From positions 31,342,408-31,406,407 of the forward strand of contig NC_026657.2 in assembly GCF_000004075.3 (NCBI RefSeq): a stretch of DNA of 64,000 bases. Reading direction: 5' to 3'. Both the position numbers and the translations under genes were made by a program. The notes under the pieces were generated by a model. The model was not told the DNA's origin. It made no database searches and saw only the letters and a program-made list of their open reading frames with translations. The stretch comes from Cucumis sativus. Lineage: Eukaryota; Streptophyta; Magnoliopsida; Cucurbitales; Cucurbitaceae. Shown in pieces: positions 37,401 through 50,158 of this stretch (position 1 is its first letter; each line of letters opens with the position of its first letter).

Positions 37401-40400
37401 GTAAAATTAACTTTTAAATTTTAGAATTTGATATTAAGATTTAGTCGAGTTCCTAATTTTGAAATGTTATAGTGTGTTATTATTAGAAAGAAAAAAAAGT
37501 AGTATTTAAAATAATAAATAAACTAGATTCTACCTGCCCAAATATTACACATATGGTAGAGATCACGAGATTCGTTATTAGAAAAGAAAAAAAAAAACCC
37601 ATTAAATCTCTAACGCAATTCATTAACTTATAATCAGTAGGGTTTCTATTATATTAACTAAAACATATGTGTCCATTAATTATTAGTGCTCACTCCATTA
37701 CCCTTCACCTTCTTTTTTTGTTCTCAAATAAATTTAAGCAAAAGAAAAAAAAAAATCAAACAAAGCCAAATACCTATTTTTTCCTCTTACATGAATGATG
37801 ACGTGTAAGCCACGTGGCAGAGAAAAAGAGTCCAAGTGGGATATCTATGAAGATGCCATGTACTTCGAATTAATTGGAATTTTTTCTTCCAGTAAGGTTT
37901 TTAGCCCACATCATATTACCAAATTAACTCTTTTTCTTTCCTTTTCTTTCTAACATTATGGACTTTGGGTTAATTAAGCTACTTATTTAATTCAACTCTA
38001 TTGGATTCTCTCATTATAAAAATAAATTAGAATCATCTTTTAAGTGAGTGAGAGATAAATATATATATATATATGCATAAACATTATAAATAGATTTGTT
38101 GTCCCACTTTAACTCTTTCAAATTTTAGTTAAATTACAAAATTTGATAACGTTTAAAATAATTTTTCACGACTTTTTTTTTTTTTTTTTGATGAATTTTA
38201 ACTTTAAATATAAAAAAAGTTGGCTAGAGTGTTGGGTATATATAGATACTGCATTATTATTGTATTTTAAATCTAAAAATTATTTAAAATGACATGATTC
38301 TTCTAGATTCATTTTAAAATATTAAGAGAGTTTTAAAAAAAAATCAGAAAAGAAAAAAGTACGATTTAAAAGTAATAGTCATGTTGTACCCAAAATTATA
38401 GTCAAGTAATCAAGATGGAATTCAAAATAATTTTTTTATTAAAATTGTAAAAGGCTGAAAAGGGTATGCTATTACGTCAGCATGCATTAGAGGATTAGTG
38501 AAGTTCCAAACTGTGACGTGGAGTCCACGAAGTCTTTCTTTATATATATGTATATAATTTTGTTTTATTTAATTTAATTTATTTGATGTGATTTGTACAA
38601 CTTTCTCTCTTGTTCTTATTTATTATGTACAAAATTTAAATTAAATTACTTAGAGGAAAAGGCATGCAGTGGATTCTCTTTTCATTTTAAAACTTTATTC
38701 ATTATAAAAATGGATTATTTTGATGGCTTTTTTGCTGTTATTAGTAATGTTTTGTTTTATTTTGCTATTTTTTTTCTTTTGATTTTTATCTCTTGAGATC
38801 CTCAAGAGACATCAAAAGTGTAATTACAACAAAAAGAATATAATGTGTTCACTCCATATTAAATATAACTTAAATTATCAATGTTTTAAATAACCACCTG
38901 ATTTAAATCCAAAAATAAAGAGAAAACATATAAATAAAGTTAGTTAAAGTTATATTGTTTGGTGTCTCAAATATTATCTTTCATATTGTTTAAATGAAAG
39001 AGATGTTAATGATACATTAAACTTAGCTACAACTATGTGTATTATTTATCATTACTTAATTTACATATTTTCGATCATAAAAAGAAGCAAATGTTTGAAA
39101 AAGAAAATTATTTTTCAAATTTTAAGGTCATGTCTTATAACCTTCTGGTTTTGATTTTTTTTTTATATATATATAAAATTAGAGTTATATATCCTTTTTT
39201 CTATAACTATATGGTTTTTTTATTTTTTAAAATTAACATTATTCCTTTCATATATTTCTGACTTTTATCTATAGAGTTGAATTCGAAATTAATTTTTTTA
39301 AAAAAAAGTTATATAACTATCTTTTTTTAGTTTTTAACCACGAGTAAAAATAAAATGTTATCAAACAATTATAGTTTTTGACTATTTTTAATCTAATAAT
39401 TAGGGTAAAATTAATGTAAATCAAACCCTCTATATTTGTGTCTATCTTATTAATTTTTTAAAAAGATAATAGTCAAAATTAATAAAAAAAAATTGTTCTT
39501 GTCAAATTAACAATTAAATAGATCATTCAAATATTTAATTTGAATAATTTTTCGAAATCTATCATATTTCTTTATTAAATTCCCAAATGATAACTACCCA
39601 TTACCCTTTAATGTAGTATTTTTTGTGGGTTGACATTTTCTTTTAGAAATAAAGTGGGTTGACATTGTTTTTTAAAAAATAAAACATAGTGTGGATAATT
39701 CATAAATTAGGTTCTGAAAAAATATATATTTTTGTTTGTTAAATATAAACAATGTAATTAAGAACTTAACAATTATCTATTTCAATCATATATACATTAT
39801 ATAACATTTGACTTTTCATTTGTCAATATAGAATCTACTGTCCAACATGAATCAATAAAAAAAAAATAAGAAGAAGAAGAAGAAGAGAACCCTAAAAGAA
39901 TATTCTCTACATACAACACATTAATCATAACAATGCCTTTCTTTTATTTTTTTTTCTTCTTAAAATTAAAGTGTTTTATTTTAAATTTTAATGAAAATCT
40001 AAAAGTATAATTTGTAACTTTTTTTTCCCCTTAAAAAAATGGATTGATACATAAAAACAGATCAGGTCATCAAAGCTTGGAGATTCTTTTAATATAAGAA
40101 ATGGACAAATTGCTTTTTTATTGGTTCTTTACAACCTAGAGGGTAAGAAGAATAGACTCTCTAATCTTTGAGTTATGTAAATAAACTTTATGACAATTGA
40201 CTTAGTTCGTTATTTTGATAAACTTGAGTTAATTCAGTATGCAATTTTAATGATCAATTGAGTAAACATTTTGATTCTTGGAAGTTTTTTTTATTGATTT
40301 TTTAAGAAAAATTGTTTTAAAAAAATCTAAAATATATATACTTAAGTAGGAAAAAAAACAAGGAACAAATAGTTAATATAACAGATGAAAAATTACAATA

Positions 40401-43400
40401 TAAACACTAAAATGTACATTTTATGTATAAATTGAAGATTTCATCAAAATGTTTAAAAAATTAAAGATTAGAATCAAATAAGAAATAAACTTGAGAGATA
40501 AAAATAAAATATAAACGAATATTTATTGTTCTATTTTGTTTAAGTGTTATATTAATATAGTTAACTTAATGTGATTAAATTTAATTTGGGTCAACTAAAA
40601 TTATGGATATCTTCTAGAATATTTATTTTTTTCAATGTACACAAAAGACATAATATTATTATTTTTACTACCACTGTTAATCGAGTACCTTTAAACCATT
40701 AATTAATTACCTTATTTATTTTCTTGTTTATTTTCCATCAAAGTTACCTTTTTTCTCTGTTTTTTTTTTAAAAAAAAATTAATTACAATGGAGCTATTAG
40801 GTTAGTTGGTTGATTTTGTCTAACAAAGAGTGGAAAGAGAATTCAAAATAATTGTTGAAAATGGGAAATTAATATTAAATTTTTTAAAAAAAAGTTTAGA
40901 AAAAAAATCATGTGGGAGAATGATAAATTTCACGTGGTCATTTGACTAATGATTTTCTTAAATATTATCATATTCAACTATGTAATTAGAATTAGGTTAA
41001 AAATATATGCTATACTTAGTTACTCTAACCTAACATTTGTTATTATTTACTTTCTCTTTTCAAAATCTTTCAAAACATTTATCACATTCACCTATTCTAT
41101 TATTCTATTACTTGATAGTAGTTAAAAGACACCTTTTAAATTCGAGATATGTATAATTAAAAATTTTGATAATTTAAAAAAGAAAAACAAACAAATGATG
41201 AGATTGAACATAATATTATATTGCTTTGAGTTGAAACAAATTAGAAAGTAGTAACACTAAATGAAATATTTTTAAAGTGGAAGTTAGGACATCAATATAT
41301 ATGCTTAACATCATGGCACATTTATTATTAATTTCTATATCATAATATTATTGTACTATAAACTTGATTGGTTTAATCTATTTTTGGGTACCAAAAAGTC
41401 CTTCACAACTTGACTCCCATTTAAAATAATTATTGAGGGATGGATAGGACTAAGATTCCATATCAACACAACTTGAGAAAATAATAATAATAATAACGAT
41501 ATGCAATATAATTCCACATTGATGTATTACCTTTGATATTTTTCTTTTCTAATTAAACAATATTTTTTATATTAGTTGTTTTCTTCTTTTTCAAAATTAT
41601 ATATACACATAAAGGCCCTTCCAAAATTATTGTAATTATTGTGTAAAAGAAATAATTTTTTAAATTTTATATTTTTATATAGAAATACATTAATTAGATT
41701 GAAAGCAATCAATTAGAGACTTAAAAAGGTAAAATGGTGATCATTTAAATAAGCTATATTCTTTTTATATGTATATATGGAAATTTTATTATAATGATAT
41801 TTGGAAAATAAAGGGATTTGAAATTTTATTTAGGTTATGTGGTCCTTAAAATCTCCTTTTTGAAAAAGACAATTTTACCACTTTTATATTTGAAACATTG
41901 TGAAAACTTTATTTTAAAAACTCCTTTTTTATATATGTTAAGATAAGAACAGTTATATTTTTATAATTTTCTTCTTATATTTAATTTATTTATTTTTCAA
42001 GTTAATCAACTTATAAACATATTCTAAACACGTTATATTATCCTAACGACTTCTAAATTAAAAGGACATGATATTATTACCGATTAAACTTTTTTTTTTT
42101 TGTTAGTAACGCATTAGAACTTTTTCATAATCAAACACTGTTTCAAGGGCTTATCATTGCAAGTAATTGCAGGAAGAACAAAAAATCTCTCTAGCATTTG
42201 ACTTATAGATCGATCATTCTTCTTATATTATATTGAAAACATATTTAAAAAATAATAAGTTTTGTATGCGGCATTCATGTGGTATCACTAATAATTAATA
42301 TTCTCTTTCTTTTCTCTTACTTTTTTTTTTTTTCTTTTCAATACTCTACGGTAGGTTGTACCTAAGTTCATTCTTCCTAACATATAATTTTCACATGACA
42401 ATTTTTTATTTGATTCAAGAAAGGACTACGTAACAGATGGAATACAAACTGATATGCACTACCATTTTTTTTTTTTTTCATTTACATGCTCATAGTTTTT
42501 ATCCATATATGGTAGGCACTTTTTTGTAAAGTAAATAAATTGCCATGTGGCATCCATGTGATATATCTAATTTATATATTTTCCTTTTGACTTTTTTTTA
42601 AAAAATGAAAATGAATTTTATTTCCCCATTAAAGTATAATTTAAATATATAAAATAAATTTGAAAAAAAGAGAGAGAGAGAGAGAGAAAAGAGATAGAGG
42701 GGTGGACGGAAATATGTCACATATGACGTAAGACGGATAATAATAGACAAACCATTTTTTTTCTTCTTTTTTGGAAAACCAAAAAACTAAACTAAATTTA
42801 AAAATCATTCATAGTATATAGACTAAAGTTAAATTCTTCATAATGTATAACCTAATTTTTCTTGAAAATTATTTACTTTTTTTATATTTTACAATTTATT
42901 TGGTATTAATTTATTCAAATTAAATATCAATTTATATTCTTTAATTATTGAGTTTATCAAACTAATAATGGTATTAATTTATACTATCCTATCGAAATAT
43001 AATTTTGAAACTTATAATTTGTTGAATTAAATTTCTAGTTTTCATAATTTAAAGGTAAAAATATTGTACAATATTGCCATCAAGTTTTTGGGCCTGACCC
43101 ACCAGAAACACATTTAATTGAGGCCCAATCACTCATTGGATTGATTTTCTTCAAAACTTTTGAAATTTGAAAGTTTATTTATTCAAAACTTAGGTTAAGT
43201 TTAACCTGTTTGCTTCACATATATTGCCATGAAATCTTGTTTGTTTGACAGTCTTTCACTTTTTAAAGTAATTTTATTTGATGTAAATAATAAGAAAATT
43301 TACAATTTTGATTGCTAAGATGTGAGTTTGATCAATTTTGTAACTTTTTATTTTAAAACAAATTACAGTATCATACATTTTAATTATTCTTCTTCTTTAT

Positions 43401-45050
43401 CTCTTTTACTCCATTTCTGTATCTGCTTTCATGAAGAAGAAAAAACAATAATAATAAATAAATACTTATCTGAAAATGGGCATTGGACAACAATTTTAAA
43501 TGTGAATAAAGGCAAAATAGGAAAAGAAAAAAGACAGTGTAAGAGGTGGCAGCCATGGAGAAAGGAAGGAGAAGAGAGAAGATGAGGACAAAATATATAT
43601 ATATATATATATATTTATTTATTTATATTTAAAAAGCTTATTAAAACATAAAAAAAATAATTTGTCAATAAAAAAACATAAAATATAATAAAATAAACCA
43701 AGATATTTATCTATACATTGATACAATTTTGCTATATTTTGTAAATATTTTCTACCGCTTTATTATTTGCAATAATTTTTCTACTTTTACTGTATATATC
43801 ATAAATAATTAAAATAATGTATTGCTATCGTGGACAATGATATGAAATACAATAATAACGGACATTCTAAACAAGTCAAAGATGACGTAGTTAACTAACC
43901 TAGCTATCTAGTACAACGGTTTTGGAAGACGTAATAAGAACATTATTGATTTCATGATAATCAAACGTCACATGCAGAACACGACATCGTACTAAAATAT
44001 GATTAGCATATCTTTAGGAATGACGTTGATAAAAATAGACAACACTCAAAACTAGTAATTAAATTTTCACTGTTAAAGCATATTGTTGATTTCTACCAAA
44101 AGGTAACATTTTAGTGTATGATTTTAATATAATGGGTAACAATTGAGTGTATGTAAAATATTAATATTAAAATTGAGTACTAAATTATTATAAAAAAAAA
44201 AAAAGAAAGAAAAAAAATAAAAAAATGTTACTTAAGAATAAAGAAAAAAGAGGGCAACAATGTTCATCAACCAATTGTTTCAAATATGAATGCAAACGGT
44301 TACAAACCGTAATTCCCATTTCACACATTTATTAATAATAATAATAAATAAATAAATAAAAAGTATTTATTTTATAAAGTCAAATGACAACTAAGAATGA
44401 TATTGTAATATTTAATTTTGGTTAATTGCTATATAACTACCCCTACAATTTCAGATTTTCCTTTGTGACAACTCATCTTTAACATTCACCAATCACAATT
44501 CTAAGGTTGACTGGCATAAAATAAATACTAATTTATGTATTAGAAATCTGTAGTTTTGGGATATTATTCATTTTCTACTAAATTATGATATAGCTTCTTC
44601 TATGATTTCTCTAAACTTATTTTATTATATAATCAAACATCAAATTTAGGTTTTAAGTTAATTGTAAGCTATGGCTTTTTTTTTTTATTTGTAATTGCTC
44701 GTACACTTTAGTGCATGAGGTTGATCCACATTGTTTCATGCATAGTTTTTCTTTTGTAATTAAAGGAAATATATATGGTCACATTTGTATATTTTTCATA
44801 TATATATTAATAAAGAACACAGGAGGATGCAATTAAATAAAAGGAGCTGAAACTCAAAAAACAAATTATGTTGAGAATTTTTAATCAAGTGAGAAAGTAA
44901 GAGAGTGGAAGAGATGCACCGATGTGATGTAATTTTTATTTATAATTATTATTATTATAAATACTAAAAGACAAAAAAGCACCCAGTAATCCATTTCCCG
45001 AAAGATTAAAAAAAAAAACCAACAAAGAGAAAGAAAAAGAACCCATGGCT
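32701..45050. other. Gene-poor AT-rich intergenic stretch of about 12 kb
   Basis: Long A/T tracts and many stops in all frames, with no ORF that resembles a protein. Simple repeats include (GA)n at 34289-34315, (TA)n at 34369-34403, (TTA)n near 35600 and (TA)n near 43593-43612. The segment near 42268-42310 is partly repeated at 42545-42590 (GGCATTCATGTGGTAT versus GGCATCCATGTGATAT). The right end contains copy A of a duplicated block. No RNA gene or intact transposon was recognised. Confidence 0.6.
43780..44520. repeat. Duplicated block, copy A (upstream of the MADS gene)
   Basis: Collinear with 47620-48310. Shared anchors in order are GACAATGATATG, GACATTCTAAACAAGT, TGATAAAAATAG, a tract after AACCAATTGT/ACCCAATTGTG, AATGACAACTAAGAATGATAT, and TTTAACATTCACC. 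The copies are diverged, with indels in AT-rich parts. Confidence 0.75.
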
Positions 45051-45058
45051 TATAAATA
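45051..45058 (+). promoter_or_regulatory. TATA box of the MADS gene
   Basis: TATAAATA lies 84-91 bp upstream of the MADS ATG and is followed by a short purine-rich leader. Confidence 0.6.
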
Positions 45059-45141
45059 AACTCCATTGTTGCACCTCAGAATCAGAGCTTCACAAAACAC
45101 AAAGAAGAAGAAGTAGAAGAGAAAATAAACGAGAGAATTCA

Positions 45142-46305
45142 ATGACGAGGAAGAAAGTGAAATTGGTTTGGATTGCAAGTGACAATGCAAGAAAAGCCAG
45201 TTTCAAGAAGCGAAGGCTCGGATTATTAAAGAAAGTGAGTGAACTCACCACTCTCTGCGGCGTTTATGCCTTCGCCGTCGTTACTGGCCCCGACGAAGAC
45301 CATCCTGTCATCTGGCCATCCCTCTCCGCTGCTCAACACCTCTATCGCCGCTTCCACAGCCTTCCCGAAGTCGAACGCCAGAAGAAAATGACGAACCAAG
45401 AGACCTATCTCAAAGAACGCACCACCAAGACTCAAGATCTGTTGAAGAAACACATCAAGAAGAATCAAGAACTCGAACTTGATCTCCTCATGCATCAATT
45501 GCATCAAGGTCGTCAGATTTACCAACTCACCAACGGCGAATTGCTTGGATTGTTCTGGATGATCGAGGAGAGGATAAGAGACTGTCGAAAACGAATCGAG
45601 TATCATCATCAGGTTCATCGTCTTCCTCCTCCTCCTGGACTTGTTACTTCTAACCCTGCTCTACTTGAAACAGAGAATAATGAGATGGATCTGGTTGATA
45701 ATGGAAGGAATTTGATGGATCAATGGTTTATTGATATGGTGATGAACACCAACGATAAAACCGGCGGAAGTAGTAGTAGTATGGCAGGGGAGTTAGGGTT
45801 TGTTCAATCGGAAGGGAATGGAGTCGACATGATGACTAATGGAGGAGGAAATTCCATGATGGAGGCCAGCGAAATAGGCGGAACGGGAACGATTATCGTA
45901 GAAGGAGATGGTGAGGAGAACAATTTGTTATCGGAATGGAATTTTGGGGGAAATGATGATTGTGGAATGAGTGAGATTGAGAAGCTTGTGAACGATATTG
46001 GCGGTGTTGGTCATGCTGAGCTTAATGCTAGTTCAATGGATTTGAGTCACGCACAAGCCGATTTTGGAATCGACTGCAACGTCGGAGGTCCCATGGGGAG
46101 TCTGTTTACCGATGGCGTTGATGTGAATGATGATGGAGAGATGATGCTTAGTGGATTGTTTGAAAATGAAATAACTGAGAATGAAAATGTGAATCAAAAT
46201 GGAAACGATCAGAATAATGAAGAGGAAGATGAAGAAGTTGAAGATGAAGATGACGAAGATGATATTCTAAGTAAAGAATGGTCAAACAACTTCAGTTCTC
46301 CATGA
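45142..46305 (+). CDS. Type I (M-gamma, AGL80-like) MADS-box transcription factor
   Basis: A 387-residue intronless MADS protein. The N-terminal MADS domain (about 1-60) begins MTRKKVKLVWIASDNARKAS and contains FKKRRLGLLKKVSELTTLCG; the divergent VYAFAVVTGPDEDHPVIWPS is the M-gamma pattern of AGL80 and PHERES relatives. Such proteins act in the nucleus, chiefly in central cell and endosperm development. There is no K domain, which fits type I. The region 85-160 is helical and basic/hydrophobic. The C-terminal half is long, rich in Gly, Asn, Asp and Met, and ends in an acidic tail (about 355-378, NNEEEDEEVEDEDDEDD). The start is fixed by the MADS domain reaching residue 1, with a TATA box 91 bp upstream. 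Whether it is expressed cannot be seen. Related blocks lie on both sides (43780-44520 and 47620-48310). Confidence 0.93.
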   Translation: MTRKKVKLVWIASDNARKASFKKRRLGLLKKVSELTTLCGVYAFAVVTGPDEDHPVIWPSLSAAQHLYRRFHSLPEVERQKKMTNQETYLKERTTKTQDLLKKHIKKNQELELDLLMHQLHQGRQIYQLTNGELLGLFWMIEERIRDCRKRIEYHHQVHRLPPPPGLVTSNPALLETENNEMDLVDNGRNLMDQWFIDMVMNTNDKTGGSSSSMAGELGFVQSEGNGVDMMTNGGGNSMMEASEIGGTGTIIVEGDGEENNLLSEWNFGGNDDCGMSEIEKLVNDIGGVGHAELNASSMDLSHAQADFGIDCNVGGPMGSLFTDGVDVNDDGEMMLSGLFENEITENENVNQNGNDQNNEEEDEEVEDEDDEDDILSKEWSNNFSSP

Positions 46306-47619
46306 TTATTGCTAATTAGTTCTTGTTTAATTAAGCTCTTAATAATGGAGAAATATATAATCTAAGCTCTTAATATATATATAATAATATGTATTATGTT
46401 GGTATGAATTATGATAATTATTGTCTAAAGGCGAAATAGATTAGCGTATTAATTAGTTTCTTATGAGCAGTTGAAATCTAATTCCCTTTTAGATTAATAA
46501 TGGGAAATATTTGGTGTCTAATTAAGTGCTTATAATAATCTTACAGTCTTTTTATTTTGCGAAGATACTTTTTAGTTTTTAGATTAGATGTTGGAGAGAT
46601 GATCACAACTTTGCCAATGATATTGTATGATCAACCACCATTTCTAATAATGATCATTATTTTGAGTATTTCTATCCAAATGTGAATTTTAAAATATATT
46701 TCTTGTTGAGTTATTAAATACTTTTTTCCTAATAGGAATTTAATTTAGATATCTTTTAAGTTCAGATTATGTAATTCTTCCAGTAATTGTTATTATTATT
46801 AGCAAAATCATTTTAAACAACATATAGCAAATAAATAGGATTTTATTTATTTATTATTATTAATCTAATTATATTTAAAAATAATCGGTTTTATTATTAT
46901 TAGTATTATAGAAGAGTCCAAGAAACAAAGGTCTCCCATGCATGCAATTGAGGGAAGGTGGTGAGACGTGAGGCCTGAGGGGTGTGAGAGAGTGTGCATT
47001 ATTTTGGATGATTATTCTTCTTTTGGCTTATTCTGGGAAAGAGTTTTGAGGAATTATTATCTTTTTTTTTTCTTTTTCATGAATATTTAAATCTCATATA
47101 ACATAATTGAAGTTATATAAACACATATTGTTTTTTAAAATATATATTTGAGAATGACTGATATTTTAATTATTGTTAATCATCTAAGAAAAAGAACCAT
47201 TAATATATTGGACGTGAATAGTGGCCAATTCTTAGTTTAAGATTCTATATCCATGTGTTGATTGTCATTCTTATATTTTGTTACGAATAAGTTGAATTTT
47301 GATGTATGCATATATATATATATATATATTTCAAAATATGAAAGGAGCTATCAATAGCAATATTTTAAAAAAATTATACATATAACAAAGTTTACTAGTG
47401 AGGATTTTTTTAGTGATAGATCACTGTTTGCAACATAGTCTATTACTGATAGGGACTTTGACAGATTTTGCAATTTTTCTAAAATGTTGTTATATATTTA
47501 ATTATTTTAAATCTAATTGTTATATTTGCGATCTCGTCATATTAAAAATATTTAATGAAGTTATTGTGTATTATTACCTATATATTATGTCTATGAAGAT
47601 TATTAATAGTTGAAATCAA

Positions 47620-48310
47620 GTATTATATGTTCGTTGACAATGATATGGGTATCTCAATAATTGACATTCTAAACAAGTAAAAAAAACAATGTAGCTTACG
47701 TATCTAAGTACGTCGGTTTTGAATGGAACGATAAGATCTTATAGTATGCAAATAACACGTGCACAACGAGATATCATACAATTATAGAATATGTCTAGTC
47801 ATAGTCTCCACAAACGACAATGATAAAAATAGTAGCCTCAAAAGCAACATATAGTTAACCGTTTAGAGACCTAAAAACATATACTTTAATAATATCTCGG
47901 AAAAAGTAACGTTCGTAACCATCTCAACTTAAAAAAGTAATAATCTAATTATTACTTTTATAACTATTTGATTTTTAAAAATTATAGCATATTACAAAGA
48001 AAAGAAAAACATTTGTAATAATAATAATAATAATAATTTTAGAAAAAGGGAAGAGTTCATGAACCCAATTGTGTTTCAAATATCAATTCAAACTCATCTT
48101 TTGTAACGGTAGTTCCAATTTCTCACTTTTTTTGAAAAGAAAAAGAATAATTATAATAATAATAAAGTTATTCTTTTTGAATTCTAAATGACAACTAAGA
48201 ATGATATTTTAATATTTATTGGTTTCATGAAATAATTAAAACCACATCTGTTCCAGATTTTCCAATTTGACAACTCATTTTAACATTCACCTATCAAAGT
48301 TATTCGTCTC
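47620..48310. repeat. Duplicated block, copy B (downstream of the MADS gene)
   Basis: Same orientation and order as copy A at 43780-44520. Unlike copy A it is not followed by a MADS gene; past 48310 the sequence becomes (TA)n and other AT-rich DNA with no MADS-like frame. Confidence 0.75.
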
Positions 48311-48579
48311 TTTTCTCACAAATACATCAATTATATATATATATATATACACATTCCTAACCTTTTCTTTTTCTTTTAAATATATTTTCTCAACTTTAAT
48401 TTTTTTAACATTTGAGATATTTTAGGTCTGTTTTTCTATTATTAATTATTTTGTTTTAAAATTCGAATTATTATAATGTATTTGTGTTTTTGGATGTTTT
48501 TTTTTAATTTCTCTTAATTACATAAAGTTTGTGTTATTTAACTTCTTAAATGGTTATTTCTCTTTCCACACATTGTTGT

Positions 48580-48615
<36 letters not shown>

Positions 48616-49376
48616 AAAGCAATAATATTTAAATTGGTAAAAAAAAAGTAATCAAATGAGATTTTGAACCATTGATATTTAGTTTTAAAATTTGTTTTAC
48701 AATCATCACCTACATCCCCCCCAAAAAAATCTAAATCTAAGAATTTTTTTTCAAGTTTTTCTTGATTTAACAATTAAATTTTTTTGTTGGAGAAAATTAA
48801 AAGGCAATCTTTAAAAACCAAACAGTTGTCAAATAATTTGCTACATGCAATCACTTCCAAAACACACTTTAAAAGAATACAAGTTTTTTTTAGTAGATTA
48901 AAAATATAATATTTGAAATTTTGAGTTGAGTATTAACAAAAAAAAAAAAAAAAAACAATAATAAAAGCAAAGAAGAATGGATTAAAATAGTCAATTAATT
49001 GAAGTATATATTTTGAAATGACATCAAGTATCATGTTAAAGGTAGATTAATATCAGATGTTGAAAGTTGTAGTAAGTAAAGTAAAGGGTAGAAAAACAAG
49101 AAATGCAAAGAAGAGAGACGATAAGGATGGGTTGGAAATTGGAAGTAAAAAGATAAGAATAAAAGGGAAAGGGCATGAAATTCACACAAAAGGGATCAGT
49201 ATTTGATCAAAGCTAATTTGGCTTTTTCTATTTCAGTTACTAATGGTAGGTCCCATCATTCGTAAAAACTTTCTCATAATATGTAAGGTGATAAATCAAA
49301 CTTTTATTTAATCTCTAATTTCCAAATAATAGTATACTCACTTTATTTTCATTTAAAATTATTAGAATCCAATCTA

Positions 49377-49620
49377 AGTGAGTCTCACACCCCACCTTGC
49401 AACCCATCCTCCTGAACCTCCTGTTATATGTTTTCTTATTGCTTAGTAATACAAGAGTTTGAGTTGAAACTAGACAATAAAATTAAAGTTTTTATCTAAG
49501 ATAAAACTGAGCATTCTTACATTTCATTTTGAATCCCAAGACTACTCAAGTGTTCGCGTGTTGCAGTATAAGGTTAGGGTTCAAGATGCATTGCAAGGTG
49601 AGACATGACTGTGAGACTCA
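49377..49620. mobile_element. MITE-like element with ~35-bp terminal inverted repeats
   Basis: The left end reads TGAGTCTCACACCCCACCTTGCAACCCATC in two parts (TGAGTCTCAC and CACCTTGCAACCCATC). The right end, reverse-complemented, gives TGAGTCTCAC and CACCTTGCAATGCATC with a few extra bases between. The interior is about 175 bp and non-coding. No target duplication could be assigned, so the class is unknown. Confidence 0.5.
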
Positions 49621-50158
49621 TCTTTTCATTTTTTTTTCCCACTCTTTTGGTCAAAACTAACAAAGAAACGGGATGTTGTGCAAGCAAGACATTGCCACAT
49701 GCCAACATCGATTTTTTTCAACATTCTAAGTGAATTGTTAATGTCATTTTTTAACCCGTCTTTAATAACAAAAAAAAATTAATTTAATACTTAATTTGTT
49801 CGCTTCTAATTTCAAATTTCATATCATCCAAATTAATCTTAGCCATTTTGAAAACGAATTTGATAATCTTAAAATGAATCTCAAACATATCTAATTCGAC
49901 AGAAACAGAGAGCCCAAAAATAGGCATTGGACTATTGGAACGAAGGGAAAGGCAACAAACAAAGGGGGAAAGAGAAGAAATTGAACACTATGATATTGTA
50001 TACAAAATACATACAAAACACTAGCCGTCCCAAACCTATTGTAACACATTTAGTTAATGAGAAATGTAGAAGATTTCAAACGAATTTGTTGCACAAACTG
50101 AATTATAACATACAATGATGGAAATCATGACAATATACATCAACAGAAATATGGTCTA

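Larger units (their letters stand above)
46306..50158. other. Intergenic, AT-rich, with duplicated block and an inverted-repeat element
   Basis: No gene is supported. A short repeat-like tract lies at about 47400-47500 (GTGATAGATCAC, CTATTACTGATAG). Also present are TA microsatellites (about 47307-47330, 48585-48606), copy B of the duplicated block, and a terminal-inverted-repeat element near 49377-49620. Confidence 0.6.

Noticed and set aside
32701..45050. CRISPR array, replication origin or hidden gene cluster in the AT-rich stretch
   Set aside because: Repeats are simple TA, GA or TTA microsatellites without regular spacers, no coding frame is protein-like, and this is plant nuclear DNA.
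45226..45618. Minus-strand ORF of 130 codons
   Set aside because: It is the complement of the MADS-box coding sequence.
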